This document shows positions 45,947 through 53,930 of a stretch of 64,000 nucleotides of DNA, piece by piece. Below the pieces are notes generated by a model. It searched no databases. It saw nothing but the letters and a program-made list of their open reading frames with translations, and was not told the DNA's origin. A program made the position numbers and the translations under genes. The stretch is from Desulfatitalea tepidiphila (GTDB taxonomy: Bacteria; Desulfobacterota; Desulfobacteria; Desulfobacterales; Desulfosarcinaceae), in NCBI RefSeq assembly GCF_001293685.1, contig NZ_BCAG01000007.1, forward strand, positions 62,001 through 126,000, written 5' to 3'. Each line of letters opens with the position of its first letter. Positions within the stretch are counted from its first letter, which is position 1.

Positions 45947-47113
45947 CTATCGCCGCAGATGCTCGGGTAGCACGGCGGCGGCGCCCCATCCGTCAGGCAG
46001 ATTCTGATCCGGCCGCTCACCGCGTTTGTTCTTGCGTTTGGCCAGCCCCGGCCGGGCGAAGCGCGGATGTCCCTCCTTGAGGGTGCGGCCGTTGATGATG
46101 GCCTCGCTGCGCAGGCGATGGCCTGCGGTGCGCTCGAGCTGGCGCCCCAGCCAGAGGATGCGGTCCACATCGTAGCCGTGCGCGATACCCATCTCGTCGA
46201 TCTGCACCAGCAGATCCTCCAGGCAGATCAAGCCCACGTAGCGGGGATCGTTATAGTAGTACTCGCCGGTACCCGGCACCGGGCAGTCGTCGAGAAAATT
46301 GGCCGGCTGGCCGCCCAGGCCGCCCATGGTGGCCTCGAAGTGACAGATCCCGGCCTGCAGGGCGGCCAGCACCGAAGCCGACGCCACCCGCTTGGTCTCG
46401 TGGAAATGGGCGATGTGCAGGCGCGTATCGGGAATTTCGTCGAGAATCATGGAAAAATAACGGTAGACCTCCGGGGCCGAGGCGCTGCCGTCATGGTCGG
46501 CATGCTCGATGTCGTCGGCGCCGATCTCCAGCCAGCGTTTGGTGAACTCCACGGCATCTTCCAGCCGCGTGGCCCCTCCGATGGGGCTGCCCCAGATGGT
46601 GCTCACCGTGCCGCACATCTTGATGCCCGCATCCCGGCACTTTTTGGTGCAGCGTTCGGATTCCTCCCAATACTCGGGGAGCGTGCAACCCGAGTTGGCG
46701 AAATGGTGTTCCTCTTCGGTGGAGACCATCATCAGGACCCGGTCTGGTCCGATACCTTCCTCCTTGAGACGAATGGCGCGGTCCACCGCCGGTTCGCGGA
46801 TGGTGATGGCCGTCAAAACCAGATCGTCATAATTGATTCCCTTGCGGGCGCAACGATCCTTGAACCGCTGGCTGCGCAGATGCTTGAGCAGCTCCTCGGC
46901 GTCGCTGAACTGGGGCATGAGAAAGGGGTTGCCCAGGTTGGTCACCTCGATGTTGCGGCAGCCGGCGAAGATCAGCTCCTCCAGGTAGAAGATCTTGGCC
47001 CGGGTGGAGATGAACTTCTCCAGGTGCTGGAACCCGTCACGGATCGTGATGTCGCCGATGGTCACCTTGCGCGGCATGCGCGGAAATATTTTCCAATAAT
47101 CATATTCGGTCAT
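45947..47113 (-). CDS. HMGL-like/pyruvate carboxyltransferase-fold lyase
   Basis: This 388-aa TIM-barrel protein has the HMGL-like motif IGDITIRDGFQ near residue 20 (canonical forms are DTTLRDGxQ), the metal ligands IAHFHETKR near 235 and FEATMGGLGGQPANF near 262. This sets it with HMG-CoA lyase and homocitrate or isopropylmalate synthases, but it lacks their C-terminal LeuA domain. A basic tail (AKRKNKRGERP) is unusual. It is the last gene of a minus-strand block with enoyl-CoA hydratase and acyl-CoA dehydrogenase, so a CoA-ester C-C lyase in an acid degradation route is likely. Confidence 0.82.
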   Translation of the reverse strand: MTEYDYWKIFPRMPRKVTIGDITIRDGFQHLEKFISTRAKIFYLEELIFAGCRNIEVTNLGNPFLMPQFSDAEELLKHLRSQRFKDRCARKGINYDDLVLTAITIREPAVDRAIRLKEEGIGPDRVLMMVSTEEEHHFANSGCTLPEYWEESERCTKKCRDAGIKMCGTVSTIWGSPIGGATRLEDAVEFTKRWLEIGADDIEHADHDGSASAPEVYRYFSMILDEIPDTRLHIAHFHETKRVASASVLAALQAGICHFEATMGGLGGQPANFLDDCPVPGTGEYYYNDPRYVGLICLEDLLVQIDEMGIAHGYDVDRILWLGRQLERTAGHRLRSEAIINGRTLKEGHPRFARPGLAKRKNKRGERPDQNLPDGWGAAAVLPEHLRR

Positions 47114-47172
47114 GGCTCACACCTCATCTTGGTTTTAAAGTGATGACTTGCAACTCGAAACATGAAGGCTCC

Positions 47173-47226
47173 GGAAAAAGTCCGGAACCAGGTTTTCCCG
47201 TCATCCCGGCAAAAGCCGGGATCCAG
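47173..47226. repeat. short palindromic intergenic repeat (REP-like), copy 1
   Basis: CCCGTCATCCCGGC, AAAA, then GCCGGGATCCAG form a small hairpin preceded by AAAAAGTCC. The same layout recurs at 62663-62716. Such GTCATCCC...GGGATCC repeats are common in proteobacterial intergenic DNA. Confidence 0.7.
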
Positions 47227-47261
47227 TATTTTCAATAGGTGATGCGTTTTTCTAATATAAT

Positions 47262-47302
47262 GATAGAATACCTTCACTTAACACTGAAAACTTTTCACTT
47301 TA
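47262..47302. repeat. AT-rich intergenic repeat tract, copy 3
   Basis: On the minus strand it reads AGTGTTAAGTGAAGGTATTC followed by TATC, as at 26.88 kb, and it lies just after the enoyl-CoA hydratase stop. No gene is visible in the 47114-47303 gap beyond this and the REP-like repeat. Confidence 0.45.
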
Positions 47303-47303
47303 A

Positions 47304-48086
47304 CTATCTCCCCTTGTAATTCGGCTTGCGCTTTTCCCGAAACGCGGTCAGTCCCTCGGTCCGATCCTCGGTGGGGATGCAGATCCAATAGGCATTGGAT
47401 TCGATGGCCAGGCCGGTGGCCATGTCGGTTTCCAGGCCCCTGTTGATGGCGTACTTGGCTTGTTCCACGGCCACGGGTCCGGACTGGCATATGTCGCGTG
47501 CCAGGCAGCGCGCCTCTTCCATCAGGTCGCCGGCCGGATAGACATGGTTGACCAGGCCGATCTGCAGCGCCTGGCGCGCATCGATGCGTCGACCCGTGAA
47601 GATCAACTCCTTGGCCATGCCCCGGCCGACCAGCCGCGGCAACCGCTGGGTGCCGCCGGCGCCGGGAATGATGGCCAGACGGGTTTCAGTCAGCCCCATG
47701 GTGGCGGTTTCCGAGGCCAGGCGGATATCGGATGCCAGTGCCAGTTCGGTGCCACCGCCCAAGGCCACGCCGTTGACCGCCGCGATCACCGGCCGCGGGA
47801 AGCTTTCGATGTCGTCCATAAGCCGGCGGATCGTGAAGATAAAGGCCTTGACCTCCTCGGGCGCCATGCCGGCCCGCTCCTTGAGATCGGCCCCGGCGCT
47901 GAAGGCGCGGTCGCCGGCCCCCGTGATGATGACCACGCGCACCGAAGCATCGAACCGCAGGGCGGCCATCTGCTCGCCCAGTGCTCTTAGCATGGCGAAA
48001 TTGAACGAATTCATCACATCGGGCCGGTTCAGTGTGACAGCGGCGATGCCTTCGTCCACTTCGCAAAGCACCAGTTTGTCATTCAT
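47304..48086 (-). CDS. enoyl-CoA hydratase/isomerase
   Basis: This 260-aa crotonase-fold protein has FSAGADLKER near residue 62 and GVALGGGTELALASDIRLA near 105, forming the oxyanion hole. IPGAGGTQRLPRLVG near 138 holds the second Glu/Gly region of hydratases. It hydrates trans-2-enoyl-CoA in beta-oxidation or branched-chain acid degradation. It is 104 bp downstream of the acyl-CoA dehydrogenase gene on the same strand. Confidence 0.93.
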   Translation of the reverse strand: MNDKLVLCEVDEGIAAVTLNRPDVMNSFNFAMLRALGEQMAALRFDASVRVVIITGAGDRAFSAGADLKERAGMAPEEVKAFIFTIRRLMDDIESFPRPVIAAVNGVALGGGTELALASDIRLASETATMGLTETRLAIIPGAGGTQRLPRLVGRGMAKELIFTGRRIDARQALQIGLVNHVYPAGDLMEEARCLARDICQSGPVAVEQAKYAINRGLETDMATGLAIESNAYWICIPTEDRTEGLTAFREKRKPNYKGR

Positions 48087-48190
48087 GATATCCCCCTTGT
48101 ACGCAAATCAACCCATATTGCTCGAATTCAATCGGCACCATCCTTGACGCGCCACTTTCCAGTGTTCCGAATTTCATGCTTCCCTGCCCC

Positions 48191-49339
48191 CTAACAACCG
48201 ATGTGTCTGGAGATGACGATGCGCTGCACCTCGGAAGTGCCCTCACCGATGTCCAGCAGCTTTTGATCCCTGTAAAAGCGCTCCACATGATAGTCTTTCA
48301 TCAGGCCGTAGCCGCCGTGGATCTGCACGGCATGATTGGCCACCCGCCCCATCAATTCTGAGCAGTATAGCTTGGCCATGGCCGCCTCCTTGGCAAAAGG
48401 CCTGTGCCGGTCCCGCAACCAGCACGCTTTATAGAGCAAATTGCGGCCGCATTCGATCTCCATGGCGCTGTCGGCCAGCTTGAAGGCCACGGCCTGGAAC
48501 TTGGAGATGGGCTGGCCGAACTGTTCCCGGCTGCGGGCATATTTAAGGGCCATTTCATAGGCACCCACGGCTCCGCCCAACCCCATGGCGCCGATGGAGA
48601 GGCGTCCGCCGTCAAGGGTCTGGAGCATCTGGTGGAATCCGTCGCCCGGCCGGCCCAGCATGTTCTCTTCGGGTACGCGCACGTCATCGAAATAGAGCTC
48701 ACCCGTGTTGGAGGCGCGCCACATCAACTTGCCCTTCATGGCCACGGCTTTGAAACCGGGCGTTCCGCTTTCCACCAGGAAGCAGGTGTATTCGGGCTTG
48801 CCGCTGGAACGGGTCCCGGTCACGGCCTGCACCGTCACTCCCAGGGTCATGTCGCAGGCCGAATTGGTGATGAAGATCTTGGAGCCGTTGATCACCCAGT
48901 CGTTTCCGTCCTTGACGGCCGTGGTCTTGCTGCCGCCGGCATCCGAACCGGCCGTGGGTTCGGTGAGCCCGAATCCCCATAGGGCCTCGCCCCGGCACAG
49001 GGGCGGCAGGTACTTTCGCTTCTGCGCCTCGGTGCCGAAGTAGTAAAGGGGGCCGATGCCCAGGGAGTTTCCCGCTGCGATGGTGGCGGCCTGGGAGCCA
49101 TCCACCCGCGCCACCTCTTCCACGGCGATGATATAAGAGAGGTAATCCAGCCCCTGGCCGTCGAAATCCTCGGAGACGATCATGCCGAAGAGGCCGATGT
49201 CACCCATCTTGCGCGTCAATTCGGCCGAAAAGCGCTCCTGGTCATCCAGTTCGGCCGCCACCGGCGCGATCTCCTTTTCCGCAAAAGCGCGCACCTCCCT
49301 GCGGATCATCTCCTGTTCACGGGTCAAGTCAAAATCCAC
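48191..49339 (-). CDS. acyl-CoA dehydrogenase
   Basis: This 382-aa flavoprotein has the full domain set: GFGLTEPTAGSDAGG near residue 126, WVINGSKIFITN near 148 and AVQIHGGYGLMKDYHVERFYR near 345. The catalytic base, Glu in the loop of short and medium-chain enzymes, falls in the final HGGYGLMKDYHVERFYRDQK region or near 250 (isovaleryl type). It oxidises acyl-CoA to enoyl-CoA and reduces ETF, linking to the ETF-QO gene at 5.5 kb. It lies 44 bp downstream of a TetR gene, so the two may be co-transcribed. Confidence 0.94.
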   Translation of the reverse strand: MDFDLTREQEMIRREVRAFAEKEIAPVAAELDDQERFSAELTRKMGDIGLFGMIVSEDFDGQGLDYLSYIIAVEEVARVDGSQAATIAAGNSLGIGPLYYFGTEAQKRKYLPPLCRGEALWGFGLTEPTAGSDAGGSKTTAVKDGNDWVINGSKIFITNSACDMTLGVTVQAVTGTRSSGKPEYTCFLVESGTPGFKAVAMKGKLMWRASNTGELYFDDVRVPEENMLGRPGDGFHQMLQTLDGGRLSIGAMGLGGAVGAYEMALKYARSREQFGQPISKFQAVAFKLADSAMEIECGRNLLYKACWLRDRHRPFAKEAAMAKLYCSELMGRVANHAVQIHGGYGLMKDYHVERFYRDQKLLDIGEGTSEVQRIVISRHIGC

Positions 49340-49383
49340 CGTAGCCTCCTTTCTCGCGCCGGTCTGAATTCATCCCGTGGCAT

Positions 49384-49992
49384 TCAATAGGACGCCCGGG
49401 CCGGCGGGCCGGCGCACGACCACTGCGCGGCCTTGAGTCCGTTAATGACGAAATTTTCGTAAATCTCGGCGATCTGCTCCACCGAAAACCGCCCTTCGGG
49501 CCGAAACCAGGACGCACCGGCCGTGCAAAGGGTTAAAATGGCATAGGAAAGGATCTTGATATCCCCACCGGCAAAGATACCGCCGTCGATACCCCGCTTG
49601 ATGAGGCTTTGAAAAATGCGTTCGTAATCGTCGCGCTGGGTCACGATCAGTTTGAAATTTTCCGGCGAAAGACCTCGGAGTTCACTGCTGGCGATGAAGG
49701 TCTCCTTCTGGCGGCGCAGGTGAAATACCACATGGGTGCGCACCGCGGCCCGCATGCTCGCCTCGACGTCTCCGGCCCGGGCCAGGCCGGCCTGGAGGCT
49801 GCTGAGCAGATCCTGCATGGTGGTCTGCATGATGTCCAGCAGCAGCACCTCCTTGCCTTTGTAATGGTAATAGATGCTGGCCTTGCGGATATCGCAGCCC
49901 CTGGCGATTTCGCTGATGCTGGTGGCAAAATACCCTTTTTGAAAAAACAGGTCGATGGCCACCTGCTTGATCGTCTCTTTCATGGAACTCAT
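49384..49992 (-). CDS. TetR-family regulator of the acyl-CoA block
   Basis: The N-terminal HTH is clear (KQVAIDLFFQKGYFATSISE, then ARGCDIRKASIYYHYKGKE). The length is about 202 aa from ATG 49992 (MSSMKETIKQ); TTG 50025 is a longer alternative. The gene precedes acd and ech on the same strand, and a near-perfect CTACCG/CGGTAG palindrome sits 90 bp upstream, so autoregulation of the whole block is likely. The arrangement resembles TetR control of leucine/isovalerate or other acid catabolism; the ligand is probably an acyl-CoA. Confidence 0.88.
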   Translation of the reverse strand: MSSMKETIKQVAIDLFFQKGYFATSISEIARGCDIRKASIYYHYKGKEVLLLDIMQTTMQDLLSSLQAGLARAGDVEASMRAAVRTHVVFHLRRQKETFIASSELRGLSPENFKLIVTQRDDYERIFQSLIKRGIDGGIFAGGDIKILSYAILTLCTAGASWFRPEGRFSVEQIAEIYENFVINGLKAAQWSCAGPPARASY

Positions 49993-50081
49993 GGGGCGTT
50001 GTCTTTCCAATCCAAATGGCGACAATGGGAATACAATTACAACAACTTGAAAATATTTGAATATGTCTTTTTATCCGCAGC

Positions 50082-50099
50082 CTACCGTCCGGTCGGTAG
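50082..50099. promoter_or_regulatory. palindromic operator upstream of the TetR-acd operon
   Basis: CTACCGTCCGGTCGGTAG is symmetric except at one position pair. It lies 90 bp before the TetR start, in an otherwise AT-rich stretch. Its TACCG-N-CGGTA design is similar to the 24-bp site at 29835, so related TetR regulators may use related sites. Confidence 0.6.
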
Positions 50100-50156
50100 A
50101 TCCAAGTTCACTTTAGCCACTCCCGGGACCGCTTGTCAAGCGATCAAAACGCATCC

Positions 50157-50472
50157 CAGCGACTCTAACTGGATGCTATTCTATTTATGATACCCGGCGT
50201 GGGTGGGACAGGTGACCGATGCCACACGCCAAGCGGTCAAGTGCCGCTAAAATGCACGGCGGGCCACCCAGAAACTCGCTGCGCTCAAACAGTCTGGGCC
50301 GCTTGTCCGCCGTTTGCATTCAACCGGCGCTAAACCGCATGGCTCACGTGGCCCTGGCCACCTGCCCCACCCATGCCTGCCATAGCCGTTGCAATGCGAA
50401 TTTTTAATCAAACTCCCTATTTAATGCCTGCTCTTCAGGGTGAATCGATGCACTCGACTTTAGATCTTGACA
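50157..50472. repeat. family R palindromic element, copy R5 (full length)
   Basis: This reverse-orientation copy has left end CAGCGACTCTAACTGG and a diverged right end near 50472. The 92-nt core hairpin is at 50240-50331. CGTTTGCATTCAACCGGCGC faces GCCGCTAAAATGCACGGCG. One inner arm carries GGGCCACCCAGA in place of GGGCGGCCCAGA, which weakens the inner stem. It fills the gap between the two TetR genes. Confidence 0.88.
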
Positions 50473-50499
50473 GCCAGCCGGGGTAAAACGTAGGCTGCT

Positions 50500-50513
50500 T
50501 GAGCGCCCGCTCA
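50500..50513. promoter_or_regulatory. palindromic operator upstream of the plus-strand TetR gene
   Basis: TGAGCG-CC-CGCTCA is a perfect 6-bp inverted repeat 45 bp before the ATG at 50559. A further TGAGCG half-site follows at about 50522. This form is typical for TetR-family autoregulation. Confidence 0.6.
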
Positions 50514-50558
50514 GCAACCGCTGAGCGCCGGCCGTTCGGAAAGGGGAGATCACACCAT

Positions 50559-51254
50559 ATGGCCATTAAAAACAGCGCCTTCGAAGAGATTCCGACCCAC
50601 GTCAAGGATCAGGGCCTGGTCGAACGCCGGCGCACCCAGATTGCGGACGCGGCCGTCGAGATGTTCCTCGAGCGCGGTTTTCACAAAACCACCACGCGGC
50701 AAATCGCTCGCGCAGCCGGTATTTCCAACGGCCTTCTCTATGAGTATGTCTCCTCCAAGGAAGATATCCTCTATCTGGTCTGCACGCTGATCCATACGGA
50801 AATGCAGAATGCGGTGAGCGACGCGTTGACGCGCGCCGATGCGGGCATCCATCCGTTGGCCGCCGCGATCCGGGATTATCTTCGGGTATGCCACCGCATG
50901 GGCGATCACATTCTGCTCATCTACCAGGAGACCCAGTCTCTGCCGGCAAAATGGCGCAAGGTCGTTTTGGAAAACGAAATCCGCATTACCGAACTTTTCG
51001 CCGATGTGCTGCGGCAACTCGTTAAGACGGGGGAGCTTTCGGCCATGGACCGCGACACCCTCGACCTGATCGCCCACAACATCTCGGTGTTAGGCCATAT
51101 GTGGGCCTTCCGGCGCTGGTTTCTGGCCGGCCGTTACACCATTGACGATTATATCCGCATGCAGACCGAATTCATCCTGGCCCGCTGCCGGGAAGCCGGT
51201 TCAGAGCAGCCGACCGGGCTACCGGGCAAGACCCCCGACGAGATACCGAATTGA
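50559..51254 (+). CDS. TetR-family regulator
   Basis: This 231-aa protein has the HTH in AAVEMFLERGFHKTTTRQIA and RAAGISNGLLYEYVSSKEDI. A C-terminal TetR_C-like ligand domain begins at about residue 90. The start is ATG 50559 (MAIKNSAFEE) behind GGGGAG. No target gene follows on this strand. Its own operator at 50500-50513 indicates autoregulation; the wider target is unknown. The last residues are Pro/Gly-rich. Confidence 0.88.
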   Translation: MAIKNSAFEEIPTHVKDQGLVERRRTQIADAAVEMFLERGFHKTTTRQIARAAGISNGLLYEYVSSKEDILYLVCTLIHTEMQNAVSDALTRADAGIHPLAAAIRDYLRVCHRMGDHILLIYQETQSLPAKWRKVVLENEIRITELFADVLRQLVKTGELSAMDRDTLDLIAHNISVLGHMWAFRRWFLAGRYTIDDYIRMQTEFILARCREAGSEQPTGLPGKTPDEIPN

Positions 51255-51265
51255 CCCACAAGACA

Positions 51266-51371
51266 GCGAATTTCATCGCAAGGGACATGGCAGGCGTGGG
51301 CGGGGCAGGTGGCCAAGGCCACCTGCTCCAACCACGCCGGTTTAATTGATGGCATTCAGTTCGAATAGCTG
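51266..51371. repeat. family R mini element, copy R6 (left end truncated)
   Basis: GCAGGTGGCC, AA, GGCCACCTGC (51305-51326) is a perfect arm pair, followed by the right terminal repeat CAGTTCGAATAGCTG. The core is absent, and about 45 bp of the left end are missing beside the TetR stop. The 190 bp to the dyad at 51564 show no gene. Confidence 0.85.
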
Positions 51372-51563
51372 GGCCTGCGGTTAGTTTCTTGAAAAACGCG
51401 CTGAACACTGGTAAGAGATGTTCAACCCGCTCGACGATGGTCGGAAGTGTTCCCTGCTGGTTTGGCGCACCACACTGGGAAAATAATACCATAAAGATTG
51501 GGTATCGCGATTTATATGCGGACCGGCGGTTTCGGGTCAAACAGAGTAGGCTTTGAAATATTG

Positions 51564-51590
51564 TTATTTATATCAATATGATATAAATAA
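51564..51590. promoter_or_regulatory. AT-rich perfect dyad upstream of the 55-aa gene
   Basis: TTATTTATATCA and TGATATAAATAA are exact complements around ATA, about 85 bp before the small gene. A dimeric regulator or nucleoid protein could bind here. It is the most AT-rich stretch of the region. Confidence 0.5.
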
Positions 51591-51674
51591 ATTGGTCAAA
51601 TAGCAGCCAATAATATCACCGGCATGTTTTTTGCTGATTAGCGGGTTTAACGCTGGGTGGAAAGGTGATGAAGT

Positions 51675-51842
51675 ATGGATCAGGGCTCAATGGTTACATA
51701 CAGAGATTTTCGCCGAAAAATGGACGGCTTGTGCGGTATCGTCGAAGGATTGGTGCAAGGCAAACCCAACTATGTTCTGGTGCGTTGGGCTGGGAATTAC
51801 AGCCAGAGCGAAGAGTGCGTTTCGGACCTCGAAGAAGTTTGA
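51675..51842 (+). CDS. small 55-aa SH3-like protein
   Basis: An ATG behind AAAGGTG opens a 55-codon frame ending in TGA. Its protein has a compact beta-rich look: residues 6-20 MVTYRDFRRKMDGLC, then GIVEGLVQGKPNYVLVRWAG, then NYSQSEECVSDLEEV. The GxVxG/VLVRW pattern is that of small SH3-like barrels such as KOW or nucleic-acid-binding domains. ATG 51690 (MVTYRDFR) is an alternative start. A strong terminator follows at 51954 and a dyad precedes at 51564, so it has the layout of an independent transcript. Function unknown. Confidence 0.65.
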   Translation: MDQGSMVTYRDFRRKMDGLCGIVEGLVQGKPNYVLVRWAGNYSQSEECVSDLEEV

Positions 51843-51953
51843 GCACCAAACCGTGAACCTTCCGATATCGCTGATAAGATCGAATCCGGGATAAATGGTG
51901 AAAATCAACCGCGAAACGGCGGCAGACAAATTCTTCGGCTTAAACTGAAGTCT

Positions 51954-52003
51954 AAAGCAGAAGGGCCGGTTGTCTCAGCGACAATCGGCCCTTCTGCTTT
52001 TTA
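51954..52003. terminator. bidirectional intrinsic terminator
   Basis: AAAGCAGAAGGGCCGGTTGT and its complement (with one G-T pair) form a 21-bp stem with loop TCAGC, then TTTTT on the plus strand. It serves both the plus-strand small gene and the minus-strand cytochrome gene. Confidence 0.88.
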
Positions 52004-52020
52004 TCCTTCGGAAATCGAAT

Positions 52021-52467
52021 CTACTTTTTCTTGGGATGGCAATCCGTGCACTTTTGCGGCGCAGCCTTGGTGTTGTTGTCTTTGTTGTATTTCTTGTGGC
52101 ACCCGATGCAGTTTTCATGCAACGCGTTCGCGTGATACGCCAACTTCTCCTTTTTGGACAATCCCTTGGCGTTCTTGCCTTTCAACTCGCCGGGCTTGTT
52201 GTGACATTCGAAACAGCTCTTAACCGGGTCGCCGTCCTTCAAGTTGTTCAACGGCTGGCCCTTGTCGTCATGGTGACACTCCCCGCAACCGATCTTGTAA
52301 TCGGTGCTGTGTTTCATGTGGGAAAAGACGACCTGGGTCTTGGTTTTCTCGTAGGGCGTCGCCATCTTGATCACGTCCGGCGCGGTGGCCGCATAAAGAC
52401 CGGCCGCCGCGAACATCACCAATGCCAGTGCAGCGATGACCATCAATGCCAATGAACGCTTTTTCAT
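52021..52467 (-). CDS. tetraheme class III cytochrome c (cytochrome c3-like)
   Basis: The 148-aa precursor has a signal peptide (MKKRSLALMVIAALALVMFA) and four CXXCH heme sites: CGECH, CFECH, CIGCH and CTDCH. It includes the extra His in FSHMKHS and HH motifs that give bis-His ligation. In sulfate reducers such periplasmic proteins carry electrons between hydrogenase or formate dehydrogenase and membrane complexes. The start at ATG 52467 is set by AAAGGAGGTGA. The spacing of hemes differs from the small DvH cytochrome c3, so it may be a TpI-c3 or an acidic variant. Confidence 0.93.
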   Translation of the reverse strand: MKKRSLALMVIAALALVMFAAAGLYAATAPDVIKMATPYEKTKTQVVFSHMKHSTDYKIGCGECHHDDKGQPLNNLKDGDPVKSCFECHNKPGELKGKNAKGLSKKEKLAYHANALHENCIGCHKKYNKDNNTKAAPQKCTDCHPKKK

Positions 52468-52499
52468 CAATTGTTCACCTCCTTTGGAATGGGTATCCT

Positions 52500-52513
52500 G
52501 TAGGCTTGCCTAC
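52500..52513. promoter_or_regulatory. dyad in the leader of the cytochrome gene
   Basis: GTAGGC, TT, GCCTAC form a perfect inverted repeat placed about 6-20 bases after the predicted transcription start. A repressor or an RNA hairpin could act here. Confidence 0.45.
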
Positions 52514-52518
52514 CAGGG

Positions 52519-52547
52519 GTTCTATCAACTCCGTTGTTGGCTGTCAA
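52519..52547 (-). promoter_or_regulatory. promoter of the cytochrome c3 gene
   Basis: TTGACA (52542-52547) and TAGAAC (52519-52524) are 17 bp apart on the minus strand, 52 bp before the ATG. Confidence 0.55.
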
Positions 52548-52591
52548 CGGCGTGGCCTCCCACCACCGGTTCCGGCAATGTCCAAAAACGG

Positions 52592-53371
52592 CTACTCGGC
52601 GCCCTCCGTGCCCGCGGTTTGCGGCCCCTCCTCCGTATCTTCCGCCACCTCCTTTTTACGGCCGAAGATGCGCGCCCCGAATATACTCAATTCGTAGAGC
52701 AGCATCATGGGCACGGCCATGAGCACCTGGGACACCACGTCGGGAGGCGTAAGGATCGCGGCCGCTACGAAAAAAAGCAGGATGGCATACTTGCGATAGC
52801 GCTTGAGCATGTCGACCGATACGATGCCCAGCTTCGCCAGGAAGGTCAGCACCAGCGGTAATTCAAAAGCCACACCGAAGGCCAGCAGCAGCTTCGAGGC
52901 GAAGCCCAGGTACTCTTTCATGGAGGGCATGGGGCGAATATTGTCACTGGCGAAGCTGAGAAAAAACTCGAAACCGAGTGGAAAGACCACAAAGTAGCCG
53001 AACAAGGCGCCGCCCAGGAAAAATATGGTGGAAAGAAACAGGATGGGCAGCACCATCCGCCTTTCCTTGTCGTAGAGTCCTGGAGCCACAAACATCCAGA
53101 ATTGATAGAGCAGATAGGGTGAGGCCACCATGATCCCGGAAATAAAGGCCGCCTTCAAAAAGGTGAAAAAGGCTTCGGGCAGATTGGTATAGATCAGGTG
53201 ATCGCCCTCATTCATCACCTTGATCAGCGGCAGGGTGAGGACCTCAAAGATCTTTTCCTTGAAAGCATAAGAAAGCAGAAAGCCGATGGTCACGGCAATG
53301 AAGGATTTGATCAGACGAGAGCGCAGCTCCTCGAGATGGGCGGTAAACGGCTGTTTCTCCAAGTCGGTCAT
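52592..53371 (-). CDS. tatC: Sec-independent protein translocase TatC
   Basis: This 259-aa membrane protein has six helices and the TatC hallmarks PFTAHLEELRSRL at residues 8-20 and GFASKLLLAFGVAFELPLVL near 154. The conserved Glu residues that bind the twin-arginine signal are present. A C-terminal 25-residue charged tail (FGRKKEVAEDTEEG) is species specific. The ATGA start overlaps the tatB stop. It exports folded cofactor-containing proteins, matching the Mo-cofactor genes just upstream. Confidence 0.95.
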   Translation of the reverse strand: MTDLEKQPFTAHLEELRSRLIKSFIAVTIGFLLSYAFKEKIFEVLTLPLIKVMNEGDHLIYTNLPEAFFTFLKAAFISGIMVASPYLLYQFWMFVAPGLYDKERRMVLPILFLSTIFFLGGALFGYFVVFPLGFEFFLSFASDNIRPMPSMKEYLGFASKLLLAFGVAFELPLVLTFLAKLGIVSVDMLKRYRKYAILLFFVAAAILTPPDVVSQVLMAVPMMLLYELSIFGARIFGRKKEVAEDTEEGPQTAGTEGAE

Positions 53372-53772
53372 CGGGCGTCGCCCCCCCCGGACTTGGCTGT
53401 TGAATTGTCGACCGTTTTCGATCCGCCTTCCCCGCCGGGGTCATCCGGCTCCTTTTCGAGTTTGGCCAGGGCGATCTCTTCCGGAGTGGACTCTTTGGTG
53501 CCCGCGGGCGCTGCGCCGGATGCATCCAGCGGCCGGGTATCGATATCATCGAACGATCGCCGCAGGTCCTGATTGACCTCCTTCATGCTCTGGCGCACTT
53601 CGTCCAGACCGGTCTCCTGCTCGATACTCTGCTTGAGATCGTTGGTGGCGCGCTTGAACTCCCCCATGGCCCTGCCCAGGGATTTGGCCAGATCGGGCAG
53701 CTTCTTGGGGCCGATGACGATTAGCGCCACGGCCAGTATAAGCAGCAGTTCCGGCATGCCGATTCCGAACAT
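53368..53772 (-). CDS. tatB: Sec-independent protein translocase TatB/TatA
   Basis: The 134-aa protein begins MFGIGMPELLLILAVALIVI, then GPKKLPDLAKSLGRAMGEF, the membrane helix, FG-hinge and amphipathic helix of TatA/B. Its length and long acidic C-terminal region favour TatB. A Gly/Ser-rich end (GGEGGSKTVDN) is unstructured. AAGGAG precedes the ATG. No separate tatA is visible here, so it may serve both roles. Confidence 0.92.
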   Translation of the reverse strand: MFGIGMPELLLILAVALIVIGPKKLPDLAKSLGRAMGEFKRATNDLKQSIEQETGLDEVRQSMKEVNQDLRRSFDDIDTRPLDASGAAPAGTKESTPEEIALAKLEKEPDDPGGEGGSKTVDNSTAKSGGGDAR

Positions 53773-53843
53773 GGAAGGACTCCTTTATGCTGTGATCGTC
53801 TCACGGCCGCCCAGCAACACAGGCCCCATGCCGTAAGCATTCT

Positions 53844-53872
53844 CTTGTATGGTTTTTCTCCAACCTTGTCAA
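53844..53872 (-). promoter_or_regulatory. promoter of tatBC
   Basis: TTGACA (53867-53872) and TACAAG (53844-53849) are 17 bp apart on the minus strand, about 70 bp before the tatB ATG. Confidence 0.5.
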
Positions 53873-53930
53873 GCGGAACCTGAGCTTGAAAGTCATTCTA
53901 ATAATATGAAATTATTTGAAATATACTCTT

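Noticed and set aside
51172-51540. Minus-strand frame of about 122 codons beside R6
   Set aside because: Its second half is R6 and TetR antisense sequence. The first 50 codons have no recognisable domain and no ribosome site; at most it is a gene remnant.
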